A model generated the notes under the pieces. The model ran no database searches. It had not been told where the DNA came from and worked only from the letters and a program-made list of their open reading frames with translations. Positions 45,075 through 53,429 of a stretch of 64,000 nucleotides of DNA are shown in pieces. The stretch lies in assembly GCA_030447445.1 (NCBI GenBank), contig JAUJOW010000001.1, positions 214,511 through 278,510 on the forward strand. Direction: 5' to 3'. The DNA comes from Acidimicrobiales bacterium. Lineage in GTDB: Bacteria > Actinomycetota > Acidimicrobiia > Acidimicrobiales > Iamiaceae. The position numbers and the translations under genes were made by a program. Within the stretch, counting starts at the first letter, position 1; the number at the start of each line of letters is the position of its first letter.

Positions 45075-47261
45075 TCAGGGGTCGCGGGGGAGGCCGAGCA
45101 GACGCTCGGCGATGACGTTGCGCTGGATCTCGCTCGTCCCCCCGGCGATGGACAGGGCCCGGTTGCCGAGGAACCCGGCGATCCACCCGGCGGCATCGCC
45201 CTCGACCGCCGCCGCCTCGGTGCCGACCAAGGCGAGACCGAGCTCCTGGACGCGTTGGTCGTGCTCCACGCCGAGCAGCTTGCGGACGCTGGCCTCGGCT
45301 CCGGGATGGGCCCCGCCTACCGCTCGCAGGGTGGTGCGCAGGCCGAGCACGGCGACGGCTTGGGCCTCGGCCAGCACGGCCCCGACCTCGTCGAGAGCGA
45401 CGGCATCGTCTCCGGGGGCCGCCCGTAGCCGGTCGAGGATGGCTTCCACACCGGGCCCGAACGATGATCCGCTGCCCATGCTCACCCGCTCGTTGCCGAG
45501 CGTGGTGCGAGCGCAGGCCCATCCACCGTGCACGGGGCCGACCACGTCGTCGTCGGGCACGAAGACGTCGTCGAGGAACACCTCGTTGAACAGCTCGTGG
45601 CCGGTCAGCTCCCGCAGCGGGCGGATGTCGACCCCGGGAGCGGCCATGTCGACCACGAAGCAGGTGATGCCCTCGTGGCGCGGGGCACCGGGGTCGCTGC
45701 GGGCCAAGCAGAGGCCCAGATCGGAGGCATGCGCCAGGGTGGTCCAGACCTTCTGCCCGGTGAGCAGCCACCCCCCGCCGGTCGGCACCGCCTTGGTGGT
45801 CAGCGCCGCCAGGTCGGACCCGGCACCGGGCTCGCTGAAGAGCTGGCACCACCGCAGCTCGCCCCGCAGCGACGGCGGCACCCAACGCTGCTGCTGGGCG
45901 TCGGTCCCGTGGCCGATGATCGTGGGCAGCACCCACCCGGCCACCCCGAGGTAGGGGCGGTGCACGCCGGCGGCCCGGAGCTCCTCGTCGATCACGAGCT
46001 GCTCGACCGGGCCCGCCCCTCGACCCCACGGCTCGGGCCAGGACGGGACGACGTAGCCGGCGTCGGCCAGCCGATCGTTCCACTTGGACCGGTCGGTGGC
46101 GCCCAGCTCGGCGACGAAGTCCCGCACGGCCCGCCGGAACGACTCGGCCTCGGGCGGCAGGCCGACGACCAGGGTGCGGCGGTGGCCGTCGGCGGCCAAG
46201 CCGGCGACCCGGCGGCGCCATCGGTGCGCCCCGCCCACGAGGGCAAGGACCGATGCCGCCCGCTTCAGGTGGAGGTGGGCGTCGTGCTCCCAGGTGAACC
46301 CCGTGCCGCCGAGCACCTGGATGCAATCCTTGGACGCCTGATTGGCGGCGGCGGGGACGATGGCACCGGCCACGGCGGCGGCCAGGGATGCCTCGCCCCC
46401 GCGCTCGGCCCCGAGCGCGTCCCAGGCCGCCGCCCGGGCCGCTTCCAGGGACACGAGCATGTCGGCGCAGCGGTGCTTCACGGCTTGGAACTGCCCGATG
46501 GGCCGGCCGAACTGCACCCGGGTGCGGGCGTGCTCCGCGGCCGTGTCGACGCACCAGCCGATGCTCCCGACGGCCTCGGCGGCGAAGAGGGCCACGGCGA
46601 GGTCGGCGATCCGGTCGCCGGCGCCGGCGGTGTCGGTGAGGACCCGATCGGCCTCGACCACCACGTCGTCCACGGTCACGACGGTGACCGGGCGGGTGGC
46701 ATCGAGGCTAGTGAGGGGGGCCACGGCCACCTGGTCCCGGTCGAGCACGCACCACACGTCGTTGCCACCGGCGACCCGGCCCGGCACCACGAACCGATGG
46801 GCCAGCGCCCCGCTCACCACCGGCCGGAGGGTGCCCCTCAGCCGGAGGCGCCGCCCACCGACGGCCTCGGCGGTGAGCAGCCCGGCGCCGACGGCGGTGG
46901 TCCCGACCTCGGTGCCGTCGACCAGGCCGGCCAGCAGCGCGCCGACCGCCTCCGGCGGGGCCAACCGCTCGACGACGGCGGCGGTGAGCACGCTCGGCAG
47001 GTACGGCCCCGGGGCCACCGCTCGACCCAGCTCCTCGAGCACCACGCCCAGCTCGACCAGCCCGTAGCCCTCACCGCCGTGGGCTTCGGACACAGGGAGG
47101 CCGAGCCAGCCGAGCTTGGCCAGGTCGTCCCAGAACGGCGGCATCGTCTCGCCGTCGGCGTCGAGGGCGGCTCGTGCCACCTCCGGTCCGCACCGGGTGG
47201 CGACCCAGCGCCGGGCGACGCCGTGGAGCTCGAGGTGCTCCTCGCTGATGCCGAGTGGCAT
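45075..47261 (-). CDS. Double acyl-CoA dehydrogenase (FadE34-like fusion)
   Basis: 728 residues with two acyl-CoA dehydrogenase units in tandem. The first (EEHLELHGVARRWVATRCGP, RVQFGRPIGQFQAVKHRCAD, LGGTGFTWEHDAHLHLKRA) resembles the smaller FadE subunit; the second (RWCQLFSEPGAGSDLAALTT, GWLLTGQKVWTT, IAGGTSEIQRNVIAERLLGL) the larger one. Mycobacterial FadE34 (ChsE3) has the same architecture and acts on a steroid side-chain CoA. It should bind FAD and desaturate a bulky acyl-CoA. The ATG is chosen before the fold; it is 12 nt downstream of the ferredoxin stop. Confidence 0.9.
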   Translation of the reverse strand: MPLGISEEHLELHGVARRWVATRCGPEVARAALDADGETMPPFWDDLAKLGWLGLPVSEAHGGEGYGLVELGVVLEELGRAVAPGPYLPSVLTAAVVERLAPPEAVGALLAGLVDGTEVGTTAVGAGLLTAEAVGGRRLRLRGTLRPVVSGALAHRFVVPGRVAGGNDVWCVLDRDQVAVAPLTSLDATRPVTVVTVDDVVVEADRVLTDTAGAGDRIADLAVALFAAEAVGSIGWCVDTAAEHARTRVQFGRPIGQFQAVKHRCADMLVSLEAARAAAWDALGAERGGEASLAAAVAGAIVPAAANQASKDCIQVLGGTGFTWEHDAHLHLKRAASVLALVGGAHRWRRRVAGLAADGHRRTLVVGLPPEAESFRRAVRDFVAELGATDRSKWNDRLADAGYVVPSWPEPWGRGAGPVEQLVIDEELRAAGVHRPYLGVAGWVLPTIIGHGTDAQQQRWVPPSLRGELRWCQLFSEPGAGSDLAALTTKAVPTGGGWLLTGQKVWTTLAHASDLGLCLARSDPGAPRHEGITCFVVDMAAPGVDIRPLRELTGHELFNEVFLDDVFVPDDDVVGPVHGGWACARTTLGNERVSMGSGSSFGPGVEAILDRLRAAPGDDAVALDEVGAVLAEAQAVAVLGLRTTLRAVGGAHPGAEASVRKLLGVEHDQRVQELGLALVGTEAAAVEGDAAGWIAGFLGNRALSIAGGTSEIQRNVIAERLLGLPRDP

Positions 47262-47272
47262 GGAGGAGCGGC

Positions 47273-47500
47273 CTATCCGTCCGGCTCGACCGGGGCTTCT
47301 CGCTCGCCCCCGGGGGTGACCGTGATGGCGGCCGTCGGGCAGCCCTCCACTGCTCGGGCGAGGGCGTCGGCGGGATCGCCGGCGGCATCGACCACCACCG
47401 CCTTCAGGTCGTCGTCGAGGTCGAAGGTGCCCGGCGCGTGGAAGGCGCAGTTGCCCGAACCCATGCACCGGTCGCGGTCGACGGCGACCTCGGGGCTCAC
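47273..47500 (-). CDS. Single-cluster ferredoxin
   Basis: 75 residues. VDRDRCMGSGNCAFHAPGTF gives a CxxxxxC arrangement where [4Fe-4S] ferredoxins have CxxCxxC, so the fourth ligand is missing and a [3Fe-4S] cluster is likely; the third cysteine is in VEGCPTAAITV. Such ferredoxins serve cytochromes P450 or Rieske-type oxygenases in actinobacteria. GTG overlaps the FGGY kinase stop by 4 nt; no P450 gene is present in the window. Confidence 0.85.
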   Translation of the reverse strand: MSPEVAVDRDRCMGSGNCAFHAPGTFDLDDDLKAVVVDAAGDPADALARAVEGCPTAAITVTPGGEREAPVEPDG

Positions 47501-48837
47501 GCCGAGGCCTCCTGGCGGGAGCCGGCCAGCTCACGGAAGCGCCGGTAGCGGCGGTCGACGGCCCCGGTCCAGCTCTCGTCGGGCTCGACCCGGTGGCCGG
47601 TGCGGGCCCAGCGGGAGGCCCCGTCGCTGCTCGGCTCCAACCCGGCGGTGACCCGGGCCAGCCACGCCGCCCCCCGCGCCCCGCCTTCGGGCACGGCCAC
47701 CACGTCGACGGGCAGGCCGGTGCAGTCGGCCAGCGCCTGCACCCAGCCCGCGTCTCTGACCCCACCGCCGGTGGCCACGATGCGGCGAGCGTCGACACCG
47801 GCCAGGTCGAGGTGGTGGCGGACCACGAACCCGGCGCTCTCGTGGGCGGCCCGCCGCGCGGCGGCCGGGCCGTGGGTCAGGTCGAGGTCGCCGAGCGCGG
47901 CCCGCCGAGCCGGATCGTGCAGCGGCGTGCGCTCGCCCCGCACGTAGGGCTGCCAGATCGGAACCCGGTCGGGGTGGAGCCGGTCATCGGGGACGGCCAG
48001 GAGTCGGTCGACCCAGTTGAGGAAGAGGCCGCCGGCGTTGCTGGCCCCACCCACGAGGACCTTCCCTGGAGCGGTGTGGGGGATGGTCCAGAGCCCGTGG
48101 ACCTCCCGCCAGTCCGGCACCACCGCCCACGTGATGAGGGTGGCGCCGCAGATGACCAGCACGTCGCCGTTCTCGTCGGCCCCGGCCACCAGCTGCTCGG
48201 CGAACGCGTCGATGGTGCCCGCTCCCAGGACCGCTCCGCCGGCCAGCGCCACCGTGCCCACGGGGTCGGTGCCGGCCACGACGGTGGGCAGCCGCTCGAC
48301 CTCCACGCCGGCGGCCCCCGCCACGGCCGGGTCCCAGGCCGTGAGATCGAACAACGGGACGGCGGTCATGGCCGTCACCGTGTCGATGGCGCCCACCCCG
48401 GCGAGGGCGTGGTTGGCCACCGCCTGGGCCGGCCAGAACCCGGCGGCGCCGGGCGCCTCGTCGGCGCACCAGCGCAGGAACCCGACCAGCTCGCCGCTCT
48501 CGGCCGGGCTGGCGCCGGTCGGCCCGCCAGCGCCTCGGGCGTCGCCGTAGAGCAGTCCCGGCGACATGGGCACACCGTCGGCATCGACGGCACACAGCGA
48601 AGGCACCATGGCGGCCACCTGCACGCCGGCCACCTCGAGCCCTGTCGCCACCTCGGCGACGGCTTGGCGCACGCCGTCCCGCCAGGCCCGGGTGGCATCG
48701 TGCTCGAGGCGATCGGGGGCCGGGGCCGACACCTCGTGGGGAGCCCGGGCCCGGGCCACGACCCCACCCTCGGCGTCGACTGCCACCGCCTTCACTGCGG
48801 TCGTGCCGATGTCGACGCCGACCGTCACCTGTGTCAC
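47497..48837 (-). CDS. FGGY-family carbohydrate kinase
   Basis: 446 residues. The N-terminal ASKHA phosphate-binding loop is GVDIGTTAVKAVAVDAEGG; the C-terminal adenosine region is RIVATGGGVRDAGWVQALAD. A glycine-rich LVICGATLITWAVVPDW segment and ASNAGGLFLNWVDRLL follow the family pattern, giving an ATP-dependent sugar or polyol kinase such as xylulokinase or glycerol-kinase-like. It is unexpected in an acyl-CoA locus, yet it heads the operon kinase-ferredoxin-double FadE behind the shared operator. GTG at 48837 with GGGAGG upstream. Confidence 0.87.
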   Translation of the reverse strand: MTQVTVGVDIGTTAVKAVAVDAEGGVVARARAPHEVSAPAPDRLEHDATRAWRDGVRQAVAEVATGLEVAGVQVAAMVPSLCAVDADGVPMSPGLLYGDARGAGGPTGASPAESGELVGFLRWCADEAPGAAGFWPAQAVANHALAGVGAIDTVTAMTAVPLFDLTAWDPAVAGAAGVEVERLPTVVAGTDPVGTVALAGGAVLGAGTIDAFAEQLVAGADENGDVLVICGATLITWAVVPDWREVHGLWTIPHTAPGKVLVGGASNAGGLFLNWVDRLLAVPDDRLHPDRVPIWQPYVRGERTPLHDPARRAALGDLDLTHGPAAARRAAHESAGFVVRHHLDLAGVDARRIVATGGGVRDAGWVQALADCTGLPVDVVAVPEGGARGAAWLARVTAGLEPSSDGASRWARTGHRVEPDESWTGAVDRRYRRFRELAGSRQEASA

Positions 48838-48875
48838 CGCACCTCCCGCGAGCGACGGGCCCCCGCCCGCGACTG

Positions 48876-48889
48876 TGACACGGGCGTCA
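48876..48889. promoter_or_regulatory. TGAC-N6-GTCA operator, site 4
   Basis: TGACACGGGCGTCA lies between the divergent FGGY-kinase operon and the PaaK-like ligase. The plus-strand -10 box TATCGT is at 48902-48907, 12 bp downstream. Confidence 0.7.
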
Positions 48890-48942
48890 GGTTCCACACG
48901 GTATCGTCCCCCGGTCGACCCGTCTGCCGCCGGGAGGTCGCC

Positions 48943-50262
48943 ATGCCGTCGTCGGGGCCCGAAGTCCTCGCCCCCGCCCCTCGCTCGCCCGACCAGCCGT
49001 TCTGGGACCCCGAGGCGCAGACCTTCGACCCTGAGCGCCGAAGGGCCCTTCAGCTCGAACGGGTCCGGGCCATGGTGCGGGCCATCCTCGAGACGCCCGT
49101 GCCCCTCTTCGCCCGCAAGCTGGCCGCCGCCGGCATCGCCCACCCCGAGGACCTCGCCGACGTCGAGGACCTGTCGGCCGTCCCCACCACGGTGAAGCAG
49201 GAGCTGCGCGACGCCGAGGCCGAGCACCCGCCCCTCGGTGACTACCGCTTCACCGGGCTCGACCGCTGTGCCCGGATCGGCACCTCCACCGGCACCACCG
49301 GCACACCCACGATCGCCATGCTCAGCCGCCACGACCTGTGGATCGAGTACGAGTCGGCGGCCCGCAACTACTGGCGGAGCGGCTGGCGCCCCGGCGCGGT
49401 GGTGACCCACTGCCATCCCGCCTACCTCTACGGCGGCGGCCTCATGTTGTCGGGCACGCTCGAGTACTTCGGGTTCTGCAACCTGTGGGTCCCGCCGCCC
49501 GACACGCCCGAGCTGGCCCGGCAGGCCATCGAGATCTGGCAGCGGATCCGACCCGACCACCAGATGGTGGCCCTCTCCCAGAACCGCTTCCAGGAGGAGG
49601 CCGCTGCGCTCGGCATCGACCTGTGGGACGACATCGGCTTCCCCCGGTTCCAGATGGGGGGGTTCGGTGGCCCGGGGTTCCCGCTCATGACCGCCGGGGT
49701 CGAGTGCTACGCCTACCTCGGGGGGCCGAACGACGTCAGCGACGGCGCCCTCCTCCACGAGGACTGGGCGGTGGTGTCCGCCGTCGACCCCGCCACCGGC
49801 CGCGACGTACCCGACGGCCAGTGGGGCAACCTCGTGGTCACCACCCTCGACCGGGACAACGGCCTGCTGCGCTACGACCTCGAGGAGGCGGCCATGATCG
49901 ACTCCTCCCCGTGCCCGTCGGGGGAGACGACCCGGCGGGGCTTCTGGGGCGGCCGCTTCAAGGACCTGCTGTCGAGCCAGGGCCGCCACGTGCAGCTCCC
50001 CGAGCTCGAGGCGGCCATCGGATCGGTGCCGGCCGTGCGCACCCCGAGCCTGGAGTTCGTGGTGGTGCGCCCCGGCGGCGGACCCGAGCCGCTGCAGGTC
50101 CGGGTGGAGGTGGGCACCGGCGACGGTGATCGGGCGTCGATCGCCGACCAGGTGACGGCGGCCATCTCCGACCGCGTCGGCTTGCGGGCCGACGTCGAGG
50201 TCGTCGATCGGGGCACGCTCCCCCGCCAGGGCTACAAGCAACGCCGGGTGATCGACGATTGA
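48943..50262 (+). CDS. Phenylacetate-CoA ligase-like (PaaK-type) adenylate-forming enzyme
   Basis: 439 residues. ARIGTSTGTTGTPTIAMLSR is the PaaK-type P-loop, PTTVKQELRD the linker, and GRFKDLLSSQGRHVQLPELE the hinge region. The C-terminal LPRQGYKQRRVID keeps a lysine in the A10 position. Unlike PaaK proper the substrate-pocket region is unrecognisable, so it probably activates an aromatic or cyclic acid. ATG at 48943 with GGGAGG 6 nt upstream; single-gene unit convergent with the thiolase at 50286. Confidence 0.83.
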   Translation: MPSSGPEVLAPAPRSPDQPFWDPEAQTFDPERRRALQLERVRAMVRAILETPVPLFARKLAAAGIAHPEDLADVEDLSAVPTTVKQELRDAEAEHPPLGDYRFTGLDRCARIGTSTGTTGTPTIAMLSRHDLWIEYESAARNYWRSGWRPGAVVTHCHPAYLYGGGLMLSGTLEYFGFCNLWVPPPDTPELARQAIEIWQRIRPDHQMVALSQNRFQEEAAALGIDLWDDIGFPRFQMGGFGGPGFPLMTAGVECYAYLGGPNDVSDGALLHEDWAVVSAVDPATGRDVPDGQWGNLVVTTLDRDNGLLRYDLEEAAMIDSSPCPSGETTRRGFWGGRFKDLLSSQGRHVQLPELEAAIGSVPAVRTPSLEFVVVRPGGGPEPLQVRVEVGTGDGDRASIADQVTAAISDRVGLRADVEVVDRGTLPRQGYKQRRVIDD

Positions 50263-50285
50263 GGCCGGCCGAGGCTCGGCGGGTT

Positions 50286-51467
50286 CTACGCGGCGGGCAC
50301 CTCGACCACGGTGGCGGCGCCCATGCCGCCGCCGGCGCAGAGCGAGGCCAGCCCGATGCCGCCGCCCCGACGGCGCAGCTCGTGGATCAGGGTCACGAGG
50401 ATGCGGGCGCCGGAGCAGGCCACCGGGTGGCCGAGCGCCACGGCGCCGCCGTTCACGTTGACGATGGCGGGGTCGAGGCCGAGCACCCTGATGGTGCCCA
50501 CGGTCATCGAGGCGAAGGCCTCGTTGACCTCGACCAGGTCGACATCGCCGAGCGCGACGGCGGCCCGCTCGAGCGCCCGGGGGATGGCCACGGTCGGGGC
50601 CAGCCCGGTGTCGGCGGGGGCCACGCCGACCGCCGCCCAGGACCGGATGGTGGCCAGCGGCTCGAGCCCGTGGGCGTCGGCGTAGTCCCGGTCGGCCACC
50701 ACCACGGCGGCGGCAGCGTCGTTGACGGAGGAGGAGTTGCCGGCCGTGATGGTCCCGTCGGGCACCCCTGAGAGCACCCGCAGGCGGGCCAGCCTATCCG
50801 CCGACGTGTCCCGCCGGGGGTGCTCGTCGGTGTCGAACGTGGCGATGGTGCCATCGGGCCCGGGCACCTCCACCGGGACCACCTCGGCGGCGAAGCGACC
50901 CTCGTCGATGGCCGCCACCGCCTTGCGGTGCGACCCGAGCGACCAGTCGTCCATCTCCTCCCGGGTCACCCCGACGGCCCGAGCCGTGTTCTCCCCGACG
51001 GTGACCATCATGTTCATGTTCGGGGCCTCGGGGGTGTCCGGGTGGCTGGGCGAGATCCACTGCTCCACCCCTCCCCAGGGCGCCGGGGACTTCACGAACG
51101 TCATGGGGGCCTGGGTCATCGAGGCGGCCCCGCCAGCGATGGCCACCCGGTCCATGCCGGCCATGATGTCGGCCGCCGCCGTGGTGATCGCGGTCATCCC
51201 GGTGGCGCACTGGCGCTGCACGGCCAGCCCCGGCGTGTCGGGGGGCAGGCCCAGGTCCACGGCCACGTTGCGGGCGACGCACCCGCCGCCGTGGAGGACC
51301 TCGCCCAGGACGACGTCGTCGACGTCGTCGGCAGCGACGCCCGAGCGCTTGAGCGCCTCGCTCACCGTGGCCTTGGCCAGCTCGTGGACCGAGACGTTGG
51401 CCAGGGCCCCCCGGTAGGCGTCGGCGATGGCGGTGCGCACGGCGGACAGGATCACGGCGGTGCCCAT
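50286..51467 (-). CDS. Acetyl-CoA acetyltransferase (FadA-type thiolase)
   Basis: 393 residues with a complete thiolase signature: nucleophile QRQCATGMTAITTAAADIMA, VNEAFASMTVG, NGGAVALGHPVACSGARIL (catalytic His) and the second Cys in ASLCAGGGMGAATVVE. It should thiolytically cleave 3-oxoacyl-CoA. ATG at 51467 with AGGAGGA upstream. The gene faces site 5 and is divergent from the SDR at 51568. Confidence 0.93.
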   Translation of the reverse strand: MGTAVILSAVRTAIADAYRGALANVSVHELAKATVSEALKRSGVAADDVDDVVLGEVLHGGGCVARNVAVDLGLPPDTPGLAVQRQCATGMTAITTAAADIMAGMDRVAIAGGAASMTQAPMTFVKSPAPWGGVEQWISPSHPDTPEAPNMNMMVTVGENTARAVGVTREEMDDWSLGSHRKAVAAIDEGRFAAEVVPVEVPGPDGTIATFDTDEHPRRDTSADRLARLRVLSGVPDGTITAGNSSSVNDAAAAVVVADRDYADAHGLEPLATIRSWAAVGVAPADTGLAPTVAIPRALERAAVALGDVDLVEVNEAFASMTVGTIRVLGLDPAIVNVNGGAVALGHPVACSGARILVTLIHELRRRGGGIGLASLCAGGGMGAATVVEVPAA

Positions 51468-51507
51468 GGGTCCTCCTGGACTGGCTTCCCGGCCCGGCGA
51501 TCGTACC

Positions 51508-51521
51508 TGACGCCGGTGTCA
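51508..51521. promoter_or_regulatory. TGAC-N6-GTCA operator, site 5
   Basis: TGACGCCGGTGTCA, identical to site 7, between the divergent FadA thiolase and SDR. The plus-strand TACGCT (51528-51533) begins 7 bp downstream, and a minus-strand TACGAT sits on the other side. Confidence 0.72.
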
Positions 51522-51567
51522 GTCAACTACGCTCGGCGCCGCTCGGGTGCTGGATCGAGGAGGGCAG

Positions 51568-52452
51568 ATGGGTTCACTCGACGGCAAGGCGGTGCTCGTC
51601 ACCGGGGCCGGCCGGGGGATCGGGCGGGAGGAGGCCCGGCTGCTGGCCGCCGAAGGCGCCCACGTCGTCGTCAACGACCTCGACACCGACCAGGCCAAGG
51701 CCGTGGTCGACGAGATCACCGCCGCCGGGGGCACGGCGCTGGCCGACGGCGAGGACGTGTCCACCTGGCCGGGGGCCGAGGCGGCCGTGGGCCGCGTGGT
51801 GGCCGAGCTGGGCCGGCTCGACGTGCTCGTCAACAACGCTGGGATCATCCGCGACGCCATGAGCTTCTCGATCACCGAGGAGCAGTGGGACGCCGTCGTG
51901 CAGGTCCACCTCAAGGGCCACCTGGCCCCGTCCCACTTCGCCGGTCGCCACTGGCGGGAGCGGTCGAAGGCCGGCCACTCGCACCAGCGTGGTCGCATCG
52001 TCAACACCGTCAGCGAGTCGGGCCTGTACGGGCTGGCCGGCCAGGTGAACTACGCCACCGCCAAGGCCGGCATCGCGTCGATGACAATCGTGCTGGCCCG
52101 GGAGCTGGCCAAGTACGGGGTGACGGTCAACGCCATCGCTCCCCGGGCCCGCACCCGGATGACCGAGACCGTGCTGGGGTCGCTCACCCCTGAGCCGGGT
52201 GCCTTCGACGAGTGGGACCCTGCCAACGTGGCTCCGGTGGTGGCCTGGCTGGCCGGGGACGGCACCGATGCGATCACCGGCCAGGTGCTCGTCGTGTTCG
52301 GCGACAAGGTGCACCTCATGAACGGCTGGGACCGCTGCGGCCGCATCGACAACGACCGCCGACGCTGGACCGTGGAGGACCTGAGCGGCCGGGTGGACGA
52401 GCTCTTCGGCGACCGTCCCACCGGTCTGCCGGTCACCGGGTTCGGCGAATAG
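51568..52452 (+). CDS. Short-chain dehydrogenase (hydroxyacyl-CoA type)
   Basis: 294 residues. LVTGAGRGIGREEARLLAAE (NAD motif), VLVNNAGIIRDAMSFSITEE, catalytic Ser in NTVSESGLYGLAGQ, and YATAKAG. The insertion around RHWRERSKAGHSHQRGRIVN is typical of the 17-beta-HSD4-like/FabG-like group of actinobacteria. It likely oxidises a 3-hydroxyacyl-CoA or a ring hydroxyl. ATG with GAGGAGG upstream; its 3' end overlaps the convergent hydrolase by 20 nt. Confidence 0.88.
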   Translation: MGSLDGKAVLVTGAGRGIGREEARLLAAEGAHVVVNDLDTDQAKAVVDEITAAGGTALADGEDVSTWPGAEAAVGRVVAELGRLDVLVNNAGIIRDAMSFSITEEQWDAVVQVHLKGHLAPSHFAGRHWRERSKAGHSHQRGRIVNTVSESGLYGLAGQVNYATAKAGIASMTIVLARELAKYGVTVNAIAPRARTRMTETVLGSLTPEPGAFDEWDPANVAPVVAWLAGDGTDAITGQVLVVFGDKVHLMNGWDRCGRIDNDRRRWTVEDLSGRVDELFGDRPTGLPVTGFGE

Positions 52453-53374
52453 GGCCGGTCGGTACGGCGATGGAGCCGGTGTCGGCCAGGAAGGCGGTGA
52501 TGGCGTCGAGCGTGGAGCGCGGATTGTCGCCGGCGGCCAGGTGGCCGGCTCGCTCGATGCGCTCCAGCCGGGCGCCGGGGATCAGCTCGGCCACCGCCTC
52601 GGCGCCCTCGTCGGACAGCACATCGCTCTCGGTTCCCCGAAGGACGAGCGTGGGGCACTCCACCGCCGCCGCTCGCTGATCGAGCCCGGCGAGGAACTGG
52701 TCGAGCGAGTCGGCGGGATGGGGCTCGCCGGTGGGACGATCCCGGAACCGCCGGCCGAAGCTGTGCTTCCACTCCCACCGCCCGTCACGGCGCTGGCGCA
52801 GGTTGCGGGTCAGGCTCTCCACCCGCACCTCGCGCCGGTGGGGCAGGTGGGCGGCGATCTCGGCGGCGGCCTCCTCGAGCGAGGCGAAGGACTCGTGGCG
52901 GACCATGAAGTCGACGATGCGACGAACCCCTTCGGGCTCGAGGCGGTGGCCGATGTCGATGAGCACGAGCGCGCTGACCCGCTCGGGCTCGGCGGCAGCG
53001 GCGTGGATCGACGCCAGCCCCCCGAGCGACGCCCCCACCAGCGCCAGCCGCTCGAACCCGAACTCGGCGACCAACGCGAAGACGGCGGCGGCGATCGCCG
53101 GCGGGCCGGTCCCACCTTCGAACCCGTCGGAGTCGCCGTGGCCGGGCAGGTCGGGGGCGACGACGTGGGCCCGGTCGCGCAGGTGGGCCCCGAGGTCCTC
53201 GTACATGTAGGCCGTCTGACCACCGCCGTGGAGGCAGACGACGGCGGGAGCGTCCGCCCGCCCCCACTCGAGGTAGTGGACTTGGCGGTCCTCCACCCGG
53301 GTGAACCCGCTGCGGCCTCCCCTGGGCACATCGTGACGGGGCACCTCGCCGGCGTCGTCGATCATCGCTGTCAT
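52433..53374 (-). CDS. Alpha/beta-hydrolase
   Basis: 313 residues. Oxyanion region CLHGGGQTAYMYEDLGAHLR, nucleophile elbow LVGASLGGLASIHAAAAEPE, acid candidate in LVLRGTESDVLSDEGAEAVA and the catalytic His in RIERAGHLAAGDNPRSTLDA. C-C bond hydrolase, lipase or thioesterase activity are all possible; in a CoA-degradation locus a ring-cleavage or CoA-ester hydrolase is attractive. ATG at 53374; divergent from the synthetase-like gene with site 6 between. Confidence 0.85.
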   Translation of the reverse strand: MTAMIDDAGEVPRHDVPRGGRSGFTRVEDRQVHYLEWGRADAPAVVCLHGGGQTAYMYEDLGAHLRDRAHVVAPDLPGHGDSDGFEGGTGPPAIAAAVFALVAEFGFERLALVGASLGGLASIHAAAAEPERVSALVLIDIGHRLEPEGVRRIVDFMVRHESFASLEEAAAEIAAHLPHRREVRVESLTRNLRQRRDGRWEWKHSFGRRFRDRPTGEPHPADSLDQFLAGLDQRAAAVECPTLVLRGTESDVLSDEGAEAVAELIPGARLERIERAGHLAAGDNPRSTLDAITAFLADTGSIAVPTGPIRRTR

Positions 53375-53391
53375 CGGTCGTCCCCGATTCC

Positions 53392-53405
53392 TGACGCCCA
53401 CGTCA
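53392..53405. promoter_or_regulatory. TGAC-N6-GTCA operator, site 6
   Basis: TGACGCCCACGTCA between the divergent alpha/beta-hydrolase and acyl-CoA synthetase-like genes, 18 nt from the first and 24 nt from the second start codon. Confidence 0.68.
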
Positions 53406-53429
53406 GTTGAGAGCGCGATACTACCGATC

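Noticed and set aside
45061-45080. CTGAC...GTCAG inverted repeat between the enoyl-CoA hydratase and double FadE genes
   Set aside because: The half-sites resemble the operator but the spacing is 9 rather than 6 and the place is a convergent 3' end, so I do not count it as an operator site.
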